Part shown: positions 33,330 through 41,780 of the stretch, piece by piece
Layout of the letters: each line of letters begins with the position of its first letter
How positions within the stretch are numbered: position 1 is the stretch's first letter
Origin: Bacteroidaceae bacterium
GTDB taxonomy: Bacteria > Bacteroidota > Bacteroidia > Bacteroidales > Bacteroidaceae
Assembly: GCA_017540585.1 (NCBI GenBank)
Contig: JAFYAT010000020.1
Location: 1 to 45,934, forward strand
Length of the DNA stretch: 45,934 nucleotides
Direction of reading: 5' to 3'
The notes under the pieces: model-generated
Told to the model about the DNA's origin: nothing
Seen by the model: only the letters and a program-made list of their open reading frames with translations
The model's database searches: none
Translations under genes and position numbers: made by a program

Positions 33330-34721
33330 TTACAATTTTCTTGGGTCAGTAATAACTCCTGTGATTGCTGATGCAGCAACTACGAGAGGTGAAGCAAGGA
33401 CGGTACGTGCACCAGGTCCCTGACGACCAACGAAGTTACGGTTGCTTGTTGAGATAGCCAACTTACCAGCAGGAACCTTGTCTGGATTCATTGCAAGACA
33501 TGCAGAACATGATGGGAGACGAAGTTCAAAACCTGCATCGGCAAGTATCTTGTAGATACCCTCATCGATAATCTGCTGACGTACGAGCCATGAACCAGGA
33601 ACAATCCATGCAACCACGTTGTCTGCCTTCTTCTTACCCTTGACAACAGATGCAAAGGCACGGAAGTCTTCGATACGACCATTGGTACAAGCACCAAGGA
33701 AGACATAGTCAACAGGTGTGCCCTCAAGTTTCTGTCCTGGCTTGAACTGCATATAGTCAATCATAGAGAGGAACTGGCCCTTGTCCTGCTCAGGAATCTG
33801 GTCAAGCGTTGGGATGCACTCATCAATAGCGATACCTGCACCTGGGTTTGTTCCGTATGTGATACGAGGAGTGATATCCTCAGCACGGAAAGTAACTTCC
33901 TTGTCAAACTTGGCATCTGGGTCGCTATAGAGTTGCTTCCACTTTTCTACAGCCTTGTCCCACTCTGCACCCTTAGGAGCATACTCACGTCCCATGAGAT
34001 ATGCGAATGTTGTCTCGTCTGGAGCAATGAGTCCTGCACGGCTACCCATCTCGATAGAGAGGTTAGAGAGTGTAAGACGTCCTTCCATAGACATATTGCG
34101 GATGGCACTACCAGCATACTCAACGGCATAACCAGTTGCACCTGATGTAGTCATCTGAGCCATGATATAGAGGGCAACATCCTTAGCGGTAGTCTTTTCA
34201 GGAAGAGTACCTTCGATGTTGATACGCATAGTCTTAGGCTTAGACTGGAGGATACACTGTGAAGCGAGCACCTGTGCCACCTCACTTGTACCAATACCCA
34301 TGGCAATGGCACCTACGGCACCATGAGTAGAAGTATGAGAGTCACCACACACGATAGTCATGCCCGGAAGAGAGAGAGCCTTCTCTGGACCTACCACGTG
34401 GATGATACCATTATCCTTTGTACCCATGGCAAAGTGCTTGATGCCAAACTCTGCACAGTTCTTGGCAAGAGTCTCCACCTGCTTGCGTCCAACTGGGTCG
34501 TCGATGCGCTCCTGCTGGTCAGAAGGTGTGTTGTGGTCAGGCATAGCCACGACATGGTCAGGACGGAAAGCCTTGATACCCTTGTCTCGGAGAGTGTCGA
34601 ATGCCTGTGGCGATGTCACCTCATGAGCATAGAGGCGATCAATGTATAATTGGGTAGGACCATCCTCCACGTTCTGAACAACGTGAGCGTCCCAAATTTT
34701 GTCGAAAAGTGTAGACCCCAT
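33330..34721 (-). CDS. leuC: 3-isopropylmalate dehydratase large subunit
   Basis: The 463-residue aconitase-like enzyme has the three cysteine ligands of the [4Fe-4S] cluster at C345 ([11 protein letters not shown]), C405 and C408 ([12 protein letters not shown]). The [24 protein letters not shown] signature region lies near residue 125. It forms isopropylmalate isomerase with LeuD. It starts 46 bp after a structured repeat that separates it from leuA. Confidence 0.96.
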   Translation of the reverse strand: MGSTLFDKIWDAHVVQNVEDGPTQLYIDRLYAHEVTSPQAFDTLRDKGIKAFRPDHVVAMPDHNTPSDQQERIDDPVGRKQVETLAKNCAEFGIKHFAMGTKDNGIIHVVGPEKALSLPGMTIVCGDSHTSTHGAVGAIAMGIGTSEVAQVLASQCILQSKPKTMRINIEGTLPEKTTAKDVALYIMAQMTTSGATGYAVEYAGSAIRNMSMEGRLTLSNLSIEMGSRAGLIAPDETTFAYLMGREYAPKGAEWDKAVEKWKQLYSDPDAKFDKEVTFRAEDITPRITYGTNPGAGIAIDECIPTLDQIPEQDKGQFLSMIDYMQFKPGQKLEGTPVDYVFLGACTNGRIEDFRAFASVVKGKKKADNVVAWIVPGSWLVRQQIIDEGIYKILADAGFELRLPSCSACLAMNPDKVPAGKLAISTSNRNFVGRQGPGARTVLASPLVVAASAITGVITDPRKL

Positions 34722-34766
34722 TTTCTATTGTATAAATTTAATATTTAGAATTCAAGAAATATAATG

Positions 34767-34877
34767 TTTTGCCGCAAAGCGGCCAGTTTGAAAAACATAA
34801 GAAAACAAAAGAAAACATGTTTTTATTGTTTTTGTTCTGTTTCCATATAAGTTCTTCTTTTAAGCACATTGTGCAAG
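34767..34877 (-). repeat. Structured interspersed repeat, copy B (leuA-leuC)
   Basis: On the minus strand this 111-bp element reads CTTGCACAATGTGC, then an A-rich arm with GGAAACAGAACAAAAACAA, a T-rich arm TGTTTTCTTTTGTTTTCTT, and ends ACTGGCCGCTTTGCGGCAAAA. It aligns along its whole length with 23438-23560. It begins 34 bp after the leuA stop and lies in the direction of the leu genes. Confidence 0.85.
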
Positions 34878-34910
34878 ACCATTGACCATGCTGATCAAGA
34901 TGAGGGTCTT

Positions 34911-36413
34911 TTACTTAAACTTGTTTATTGCATCAATATATGCTTCTACGCTGGCAGTAACGATGTCGGTGTTGGCAGCAAAGCCATAGTAGGTACGACC
35001 AGCATGCTCAACTGTCTGGTGAACCTTGGCAAGGTCATCAGAACCCTTGTTGATTGCCTGAATGGTGAACTCCTTGAGAATCATCTCACGCTTGATAATA
35101 CTCTTGAGTGCCTTGATGGCAGCATCCACAGGACCGTTACCGCTTGCGGCAGCCTCAAAGTGTTCATTTGCAACCTGAAGACCGATACTTGCCACGCTAC
35201 GAGTACCCTTACCTGCTGTAACCTGAAGGTAGTCGAGCTTGATAGAGTGAGCCTCTGCACGCTCAGCACCAGCAAGTACGAGGATATCGTCATCCGTTAC
35301 CTCCTTCTTGCGGTCAGCAAGCTTAAGGAACTCCTGATAGATTGTGTCAAGCTTTTCACCCTCTATGTCCACACCGTTCACATGGAGACGATGCTTCAAG
35401 GCAGCACGTCCTGAACGGGCAGTAAGAACGATAGCGTTATCGTCGATACCCACATCCTTTGGGTCCATAATCTCGTATGTAGAAGCATTCTTGAGCACAC
35501 CATCCTGATGTATTCCAGATGAATGAGCAAAAGCATTCTTACCTACGATAGCCTTGTTTGGTTGAACAGGCATATTCATGAGGCTGCTCACCATTCGGCT
35601 TGTTGGATATATCTTAGTAGTGTTTATGTTTGTCTCAATTCCGAGGTCTGGGTGAGTCTTGAAAATCATGGCAACCTCTTCAAGTGAAGTGTTACCAGCA
35701 CGCTCACCAATACCGTTGATAGTCACCTCAACCTGACGCGCTCCACCGAGAACACCTGCTACGGTATTAGCTGTAGCCATACCGAGGTCATTGTGGCAAT
35801 GAGTAGAGAGGATGGACTTGCCCGCAGCAAAAGCATCAACGTGCTCATATAGATACTTTATCTTCTCATGATATTCGTTAGGCACACGGAAACCTGTTGT
35901 GTCAGGAATGTTACATACTGTAGCACCTGCCTTTGTAACAGCATCAATGACACGAGCGAGGTACTCATTGTCAGTACGACCGGCATCCTCTGCATAGAAC
36001 TCAACATCCTCCACGTACTTCTTGGCATACTTAACGGCAGCCACGGCACGCTCGATGATTTCCTCACGGTTACTGTTGAACTTATATTTAATATGTGAAT
36101 CCGAAGTTCCGATACCAGTATGGATACGTCCACGCTTAGCGTACTTTAGGGCTTCAGCGGCAACATCGATATCCTTCTGTACGGCACGAGTTAGCGCACA
36201 GATAGTTGGCCAAGTAACAGCCTTAGAGATTTCAACCACTGAATTGAAGTCGCCTGGACTTGACACAGGGAAACCAGCCTCAATGACGTCAACGCCAAGT
36301 GATTCCAACTGGCGAGCTACCTGAATTTTCTCTACAGTGTTTAACTGACAACCTGGGACTTGTTCTCCATCGCGTAATGTCGTGTCAAATATATAAAGTC
36401 TATCCATATTCAT
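34911..36413 (-). CDS. leuA: 2-isopropylmalate synthase
   Basis: The 500-residue enzyme condenses acetyl-CoA with 2-oxoisovalerate, the first step of leucine synthesis. The TIM-barrel catalytic part has [18 protein letters not shown] near the start and [17 protein letters not shown] with the metal-binding His pair. The region from about 370 is a complete LeuA regulatory domain, so leucine feedback inhibition is expected. Two ATGs (36413 and 36407) are equally good starts. A consensus promoter lies only 20 bp upstream, leaving no room for a leader-peptide attenuator. Confidence 0.95.
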   Translation of the reverse strand: MNMDRLYIFDTTLRDGEQVPGCQLNTVEKIQVARQLESLGVDVIEAGFPVSSPGDFNSVVEISKAVTWPTICALTRAVQKDIDVAAEALKYAKRGRIHTGIGTSDSHIKYKFNSNREEIIERAVAAVKYAKKYVEDVEFYAEDAGRTDNEYLARVIDAVTKAGATVCNIPDTTGFRVPNEYHEKIKYLYEHVDAFAAGKSILSTHCHNDLGMATANTVAGVLGGARQVEVTINGIGERAGNTSLEEVAMIFKTHPDLGIETNINTTKIYPTSRMVSSLMNMPVQPNKAIVGKNAFAHSSGIHQDGVLKNASTYEIMDPKDVGIDDNAIVLTARSGRAALKHRLHVNGVDIEGEKLDTIYQEFLKLADRKKEVTDDDILVLAGAERAEAHSIKLDYLQVTAGKGTRSVASIGLQVANEHFEAAASGNGPVDAAIKALKSIIKREMILKEFTIQAINKGSDDLAKVHQTVEHAGRTYYGFAANTDIVTASVEAYIDAINKFK

Positions 36414-36432
36414 TATGTTTTATTTTGGAGTG

Positions 36433-36463
36433 CAAAGTTATACTTTTTTTTGTTGCAAGCAAA
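36433..36463 (-). promoter_or_regulatory. leu operon promoter
   Basis: The minus strand has TTTG (36460-36463), a 19-bp spacer, then TAACTTTG (36433-36440), a full consensus match. The transcript would start about 13 bases before the leuA ATG. Confidence 0.85.
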
Positions 36464-36570
36464 GCATTCGGTAATAATTTACATCAAAAAACAAGCTTTC
36501 TTCTTACAAATAGCAAAAATCAACTCTTGTTTTTCTAAAATCTGTCACCAACTTATACTATTCTATGGGG

Positions 36571-36607
36571 AGTTAAGAGAAGTTAATGGGAGTTAAGAGG
36601 GAGTTAA
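36571..36607. repeat. Phased AGTTAA repeats
   Basis: AGTTAA occurs at 36571, 36581, 36591 and 36602, each preceded by G-rich sequence (GGGAGTTAAGA). The spacing of 10, 10 and 11 bp places all copies on one face of the helix. Confidence 0.7.
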
Positions 36608-36730
36608 CGGACGAATGACCTTTTATCAATTTCTAATCTGTGATGTCAAGTTTATGCCTTCGGTACATTTTCTTTTCAACACATAGGGAATAAAGAAACA
36701 ACTTTGCCGTACAATTGTACGAAAGCTCAT

Positions 36731-36774
36731 AGTCAGTACTTAGTCAGTAGTTCGTCGGTACTTAGTCAATACTT
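36731..36774. repeat. Four-unit 11-bp array, locus 4
   Basis: Units AGTCAGTACTT, AGTCAGTAGTT, CGTCGGTACTT, AGTCAATACTT. The core is less TTCG-like than at the other loci (GTTCG once, CTTAG elsewhere), but the unit length and number are the same. Confidence 0.75.
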
Positions 36775-36913
36775 CAACCATTCATTTAAGAATCCACAAC
36801 GGCAATAAGTATCATTTTCATATCCGAATATGACACTTAGGATAACAGGCAATCATAGCAAATATAATTAGCACTATTACATACAGATAGCATAGGGGTA
36901 CATCTTTTTTGAT

Positions 36914-36997
36914 TTACACCCATATCTTTCTGGTTTTACACCCATATCTTTTTACATTTATACCCATATCCGACGGGAATCAGATATGGGTATAAAT
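36914..36997. repeat. 22-bp iterated motif with inverted copy
   Basis: TTACACCCATATCTTT starts at 36914 and 36936, and TTATACCCATATC at 36958, exactly 22 bp apart. The third copy pairs with an inverted copy: ATTTATACCCATATC (36956-36970) and GATATGGGTATAAAT (36983-36997), a 15-bp perfect stem with a 12-base loop. It lies about 65-150 bp downstream of the GH2 stop codon as read on the minus strand, so the hairpin may also end that transcript. Confidence 0.85.
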
Positions 36998-37063
36998 ACA
37001 AGCGTATATTAGACGAATATCATGCGTAATAAGGAAAAGCGTTTCAAACCTTTCTTCCATCTG

Positions 37064-38977
37064 TTATTGCATTTCTGCCAATTCAATTTGTTCGGATGAA
37101 GAATTGATGACAAACTGATTGATACGAAAAAGAACGTCTTCATCCATCTTCATCTTTTTACGGTCATAAGTCATGATACCATTTATCTCTGACTCAACAT
37201 CCGTGAGCTGTGTATATACGGCAGCACAGAGCCCCTGATACTTGAGAGCATAGAGATATGAAGTATAGATTTCGTAGTATTTCTGCAACTGTGACAATGA
37301 ACCATAGTTCTGATATGACCAGAAAGAATTGCCCCATGTGTGACCAGCAGCAGCATAGCCGAGTCCACCGAACTCACCTATGGCAAGGACATAGTTACGG
37401 CTCGAAACACAGATAAATGGTGATGGATAATGATGAGAATCAAGTATGTCACCTGCATAATGGTAATTGCCACCACTTGCAGCATTGACATAGCGTGTAG
37501 GATCATATTCCTTAGTCCAACGGGCAATCTCCTTGGTATTGAACTGCCCTACTCCCTCATTGAACAATACCCACGTGCTAATGCAAGGATAAGGATTCAA
37601 CTGGTCGATAATGTCCTTCAGCTCATTCATATAGTCTTGTGCAGACTCTTCGGAACGCAGATTATAAGGAACCTTAGTAGGGAGATGGTTATCAACCGCG
37701 ATGGCAGAGTCACCACTCGGTATATCCTGCCACACGATAAGTCCAATACGGTCACAATATGTGTACCAGCGGGCAGGTTCAACCTTGAGGTGTTTACGTA
37801 CCATATTGAAGCCACAGTCCTTTATCTTCTGTATGTCGAATAACAAAGCACTGTCGGTAGGGGCCGTATAGAGTCCATCAGGCCAGTAACCTTGATCAAG
37901 AGGACCATACATAAACACAGGCGTATTGTTAAGGAGCATAATCTTACGTCCACTCCTATCCTTGCCGAACGAGTACTTACGCATAGCTGCATAGCTCTGC
38001 ACCACATCGAGAGTATCTTCACCACGCATCAACTCAATGCGAAGGTCGTAAAGATTAGGATTCTCAGGTGTCCACGTATAGAAATCATCGTGGAAATCAA
38101 TGGCAATAGAATCGGATGCAGTACCAGACACAGAGGTAACGAGTTCGTCATCATACATCACGTTTACATTGACTGTACAATCATCAGCTTCGCCAGTAGT
38201 AGCAGCAAAGACCCGAAGGATGCCGTTGTCAAAATCAGGAGTAGAAACGACACGAGAAAAGTGAATGTCATTGACAGGTTCAATCCATACCGTCTGCCAT
38301 ATTCCTGTGACAGATGTATAATATATGGTGCGAGGTTCCTTGACCTGCTTGCCACGTAACTGGAAACCATCATCTGTAGGATCCCACACACGTACAACAA
38401 GTTCCTGTACGCTGTCGCACAAAGCATCAGTTATATCAATACTGAATGACGTATAACCTCCTTCATGGCAAGTAAGATGATGATTGTTGACCCATACATC
38501 TGCACGCCAATCGACTGCACCGAAGTGAAGGATAAGACGTTTACCCAACCACTTTTCTGGTACAGTAAAAGTACGACGATACCATAATGACTGATTGCTG
38601 TCCAGCGACTGTTTGACGCCAGACAAATAAGATTCTAAGCAGAACGGAACGAGAATCTTGCCGTCATACTCAGTAGGAGCAACGGCATCGCTGTCGCAAA
38701 TAGCATAATCCCAATAGCCATTCAGATTCTGCCATTCAGATCGTTCCATAATAGGGCGTGGATATTCCCCGAGAACATTCTCCTTGTCAATCCTATTAGC
38801 CCACGGAGTAAGGAGACGACCACCACTGATAGAGGCACGTGTCGTCTGCTGCTCAGTCTCTGGATTGTAGGTGAAGAACTGTTCACGCAACAACTGTCCA
38901 CGCATGATGGACATAGAAAGTGAGAATATTACGCTAATTAAAATCCTTAATGTCATTACTCTTGTTATCCTGAACAT
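37064..38977 (-). CDS. Glycoside hydrolase family 2 (beta-galactosidase/glucuronidase type), exported
   Basis: The product has 637 residues from the ATG at 38977. An N-terminal hydrophobic stretch acts as a signal peptide; an ATG at 38956 is a second choice, and the TTG at 38986 is unlikely. The GH2 order is complete: sugar-binding jelly roll (about 60-235, with LILHFGAVDWRADVWVNNHH), immunoglobulin-like domain (about 238-335), and TIM barrel (from about 345). The acid/base is E474 in STWVLFNEGVGQ (N473-E474), and the nucleophile is probably E535 in YVLAIGEFGGLGY. It removes a beta-linked sugar from plant or host glycans in the periplasm; the exact sugar cannot be read. It stands alone, with no SusC/D neighbours. 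Confidence 0.9.
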   Translation of the reverse strand: MFRITRVMTLRILISVIFSLSMSIMRGQLLREQFFTYNPETEQQTTRASISGGRLLTPWANRIDKENVLGEYPRPIMERSEWQNLNGYWDYAICDSDAVAPTEYDGKILVPFCLESYLSGVKQSLDSNQSLWYRRTFTVPEKWLGKRLILHFGAVDWRADVWVNNHHLTCHEGGYTSFSIDITDALCDSVQELVVRVWDPTDDGFQLRGKQVKEPRTIYYTSVTGIWQTVWIEPVNDIHFSRVVSTPDFDNGILRVFAATTGEADDCTVNVNVMYDDELVTSVSGTASDSIAIDFHDDFYTWTPENPNLYDLRIELMRGEDTLDVVQSYAAMRKYSFGKDRSGRKIMLLNNTPVFMYGPLDQGYWPDGLYTAPTDSALLFDIQKIKDCGFNMVRKHLKVEPARWYTYCDRIGLIVWQDIPSGDSAIAVDNHLPTKVPYNLRSEESAQDYMNELKDIIDQLNPYPCISTWVLFNEGVGQFNTKEIARWTKEYDPTRYVNAASGGNYHYAGDILDSHHYPSPFICVSSRNYVLAIGEFGGLGYAAAGHTWGNSFWSYQNYGSLSQLQKYYEIYTSYLYALKYQGLCAAVYTQLTDVESEINGIMTYDRKKMKMDEDVLFRINQFVINSSSEQIELAEMQ

Positions 38978-39199
38978 AAACCGCAATTACTGGCCTCCAA
39001 GGCATGGGAGGCATGCGGATGTTAAATATATATTATATACAACTACCAATAATACAATTTAAGTATTGCAAGTATTCAACTTGCTTATTAGGGTGAGTAA
39101 AAGGGAGTTAGAGCAAGTGGTTATTAAAGGCTATTCCACACAAACATAATGATACTGACGCATCAGGAACCATGGTCAGAATTCATCCCCTTTGGGGAA

Positions 39200-39281
39200 G
39201 TTAACAGTTAAAAGTTAAAGATTTCTTCCATCCCATATTGAATAAAAATCGAGACTACGTAATAAACTTTTAACTGTTAAC
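39200..39281. repeat. 17-bp perfect inverted repeat
   Basis: GTTAACAGTTAAAAGTT (39200-39216) is perfectly complementary to 39265-39281, with a 48-bp spacer. Each arm is itself close to a GTTAAC palindrome. Confidence 0.85.
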
Positions 39282-39282
39282 T

Positions 39283-39300
39283 CCTGCAAAATATTGCAGG
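39283..39300 (-). terminator. Hairpin abutting the dsbD stop codon
   Basis: CCTGCAA-AATA-TTGCAGG forms a 7-bp stem directly next to the stop codon at 39301. It may be part of the dsbD terminator together with the neighbouring inverted repeat. No T tract follows. Confidence 0.45.
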
Positions 39301-41373
39301 TTAGAGCGGTGCTTTAAGCCACTCAATGAACTTAGCAACATCCTCATCGTATGAGTATGACTTGTTGAGAGGATTGCCATCAGCATCGATGAGTACATAG
39401 AATGGCTGTGCTGTTGCCCCGAATTTGCTTGACTGGAGATAGCTCCACTTGTCTCCTACAGTACGGAGTTTGCGAGTATTACCATTATCCACAACCTCTA
39501 TAGACTCAGGGAGAGCTGTCTTTTCATCCACATAAAGTTGGATAAGAACATAGTCATTGGTCATTATGTCTGCCACTGTAGGGTCAACGAATACTGCTGC
39601 CTCCATCTTACGACAGTTGACACAGCCATAACCTGTGAAGTCTATCATGACAGGCTTATTGTGAGCCTTGGCATAACGCATTCCCTCCTCATAGTCAGTG
39701 AACATAGGCTTTACTTCCTGTTCTTCGCAAAGATTGAAATCCTGAGTCTTCATTGGTGGAGCAAAGGCACTTACTGCCTTGAGTGGTGCACCCCAAAGTC
39801 CAGGAACCATATAGATGGCAAATGCAAATGCGACAAGCGACATGAAGAAACGTGGGATACTCGTCTTATGATTGACAATTACATTGCCCTCGTCATCATA
39901 TTCGTCCTCATCATGTGGGAAACGAATCCAACCAATAAGATATGCACCGAGAAGTGCGAAGAGAGTAATCCAAAGTGCAAGGAAAGTCTCACGGTCAAGG
40001 AGTCCCCATCCATACGCAAGGTCAGCTACAGAGAAGAACTTGAGAGAGAATGCAAGTTCTACAAAACCGAGTGTTACCTTCACGTTATTCATCCAGTTAC
40101 CACTCTTCGGTGCAGACTTCAGCATTGTTGGGAAGAGAGCAAAGAGTGTAAATGGCAAAGCAAGAGCAATGGCAAAGCCCAACATTCCGACAGTAGGACC
40201 AACAATGCTACTTGTTACCATCTCGACAAGAAGGAAACCGATGATTGGTCCGGTGCATGAGAATGAAACAAGTACAAGTGTGAATGCCATAAGGAAGATG
40301 CTGAGGAGACCACTTGTTGTGTTAGCCTTGCTATCTACGGCATTTGTCCAACTTGATGGAAGTGTGAGTTCAAATCCTCCAATAAAACTTGCTCCGAAGA
40401 GGAGAAGCATAAGGAAGAAAATGATGTTGAACACAGCATTTGTTGCAAGTGAGTTGAGTGCGCTTGCACCGAATAGACCTGTTACAATAAGTCCAAGTGC
40501 TACATAAATGACCACAATACTGAGACCGTATATGATAGCATCACGAATACCTCGTTTGCGTGCAGCAGCAATTTCCTCAGCAGAAGACTTCTTTGTTGTA
40601 CCCTTTTTGAGGAAGAAGCTCACGGTCATAGGTATGATTGGCCATACGCATGGAGTAACAAGAGCCACGAGTCCTCCTACGAATCCGAGGAAGAATATGT
40701 ACCAGAGCGGATTATCTGTAGCATTTGCATTACCACCCTTGTCAAATGCACTGAGCTTGTCGATGACAGGTGTCCAAAGTGCATCAACAGATGTTTCCTC
40801 TGTCACACTGTCGGCTTCGGTTGCCGCATCAACAACTGTATCAGATGGAACAACTGCTTCCGCAACAGGCTCTTCTACCTTAGCATCAGCGCTTTCAGCT
40901 TTGTCAACGGCCTTGGCTGCCTTTACTTCGCCATCGAACTTGAAGTCATGTGATGTAGGCGGAATACAGTTCTGATCATTGCAAGCACCGAACTGAAGAT
41001 AGCCTTCAACATCGTATTTGCCACCAGTAAGAACTACTTTCTGTGTGAATGTGGCAGAATGTTCAAAGAAATATACGTCTGCACCAAACATATCCTCATA
41101 TCGTTTGATAGGAGCAGACGCAGGCTTGAGAGCACCATCGAGACGTGCGCCCGAAATCTTTTCGATGTTGATAGTAGCTGGTGTAGGACCATCTTCAACC
41201 ACCTGAGTGGAATATACATGCCAACCACTCTCAATTGTAAGCTTGAAAGTAATCAATGCCTCAGTTGCACTTGTCTCCTTAATGGTACTTGTTACCTTGA
41301 CAGGATTAGAGAACTGGGCAGATGCGACAGCAAAGGAAATAACTGCCAATAAAGTCAAAAGGACTCTTTTCAT
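39301..41373 (-). CDS. dsbD: DsbD-like thiol:disulfide interchange protein
   Basis: The 690-residue membrane protein carries electrons from cytoplasmic thioredoxin to periplasmic partners. After the signal peptide (to about ASAQ) comes the DsbD alpha domain with C131 and C136 (GACNDQNCIPP). A low-complexity Glu/Ala/Val linker (about 150-200) leads to the membrane domain with its two cysteines in VTPCVWPIIPMT and SFSCTGPIIGF. The C-terminal thioredoxin domain carries C584-V-N-C587. All three redox pairs are present. It is a stand-alone gene with a TACATTTG box (41429-41436, complement) upstream. Confidence 0.93.
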   Translation of the reverse strand: MKRVLLTLLAVISFAVASAQFSNPVKVTSTIKETSATEALITFKLTIESGWHVYSTQVVEDGPTPATINIEKISGARLDGALKPASAPIKRYEDMFGADVYFFEHSATFTQKVVLTGGKYDVEGYLQFGACNDQNCIPPTSHDFKFDGEVKAAKAVDKAESADAKVEEPVAEAVVPSDTVVDAATEADSVTEETSVDALWTPVIDKLSAFDKGGNANATDNPLWYIFFLGFVGGLVALVTPCVWPIIPMTVSFFLKKGTTKKSSAEEIAAARKRGIRDAIIYGLSIVVIYVALGLIVTGLFGASALNSLATNAVFNIIFFLMLLLFGASFIGGFELTLPSSWTNAVDSKANTTSGLLSIFLMAFTLVLVSFSCTGPIIGFLLVEMVTSSIVGPTVGMLGFAIALALPFTLFALFPTMLKSAPKSGNWMNNVKVTLGFVELAFSLKFFSVADLAYGWGLLDRETFLALWITLFALLGAYLIGWIRFPHDEDEYDDEGNVIVNHKTSIPRFFMSLVAFAFAIYMVPGLWGAPLKAVSAFAPPMKTQDFNLCEEQEVKPMFTDYEEGMRYAKAHNKPVMIDFTGYGCVNCRKMEAAVFVDPTVADIMTNDYVLIQLYVDEKTALPESIEVVDNGNTRKLRTVGDKWSYLQSSKFGATAQPFYVLIDADGNPLNKSYSYDEDVAKFIEWLKAPL

Positions 41374-41428
41374 TATTGTTTATGTTGTGTTATTATTTGT
41401 TTCTTGTCCATCATTTAAAAATGCGCTG

Positions 41429-41436
41429 CAAATGTA
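41429..41436 (-). promoter_or_regulatory. -7 box of dsbD
   Basis: The minus strand reads TACATTTG, 56 bp before the dsbD ATG. A TTTG lies 24 bp further upstream, longer than the usual 19-21. Confidence 0.45.
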
Positions 41437-41635
41437 CTGATTATTTTTGGGATGAATAGACAAATAGGACGATTATTTGCAATAGCAAAGGCAAAAATGG
41501 ACATATCATCCAACAAGTGTTCATAATCGCCACTACAAAACATAAATAGCAGAGTCAACACATCGACTAAAACAATGCAGATATCGGCTATTAAAAAACG
41601 ACACATGGACATAGTACATCATATAAATATTTAGT

Positions 41636-41677
41636 TAAGTAGGTGTGCATAATTATTTTTACAATCCTTGCACCGCC
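41636..41677 (+). repeat. 42-bp direct repeat, copy 1
   Basis: Identical over 42 bp to 45795-45836. It starts TAAGTAGGTGTGCATAATT and ends CAATCCTTGCACCGCC. It lies downstream of the CotH gene; its partner lies upstream. Confidence 0.95.
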
Positions 41678-41724
41678 AACTTATATATACTGAGTATCGC
41701 ATATCCGTCTGACTACACATAAAG

Positions 41725-41760
41725 ATGCAAAAAAGAACCTGCATGAACACAGGTTCTTCT
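41725..41760 (-). terminator. Terminator of the CotH gene
   Basis: AAGAACCTG (41733-41741) pairs with CAGGTTCTT (41750-41758). On the minus strand the stem is followed by TTTTTTGC, a proper T tract, 21 bp after the stop codon. Confidence 0.88.
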
Positions 41761-41780
41761 TCGCAATTAGTATTTTGTTT

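Larger units (their letters stand above)
36414..37063. other. Repeat-rich intergenic region upstream of leuA
   Basis: No protein gene is visible in these 650 bp. From left: the leu promoter; AGTTAA repeated at 36571, 36581, 36591 and 36602; an 11-bp phased array (36731-36774); and a 22-bp iterated motif with an inverted copy (36914-36997). Confidence 0.7.
38978..39300. other. Intergenic region between dsbD and the GH2 gene
   Basis: It contains a short GCCTCC/GGAGGC hairpin (38993-39012) just upstream of the GH2 start, a 17-bp inverted repeat (39200-39216 / 39265-39281) and an 18-bp palindrome at 39283-39300. I see no clear promoter or gene. Confidence 0.6.
41374..41780. other. Intergenic region between dsbD and the CotH gene
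   Basis: It contains the dsbD -7 box, one copy of a 42-bp direct repeat (41636-41677) and the terminator of the CotH gene (41725-41760). No gene is seen. Confidence 0.6.

Noticed and set aside
39872-40975. Plus-strand frames of 155-240 codons opposite dsbD
   Set aside because: Antisense shadows of an intact DsbD coding sequence; no signal peptide, motif or promoter.
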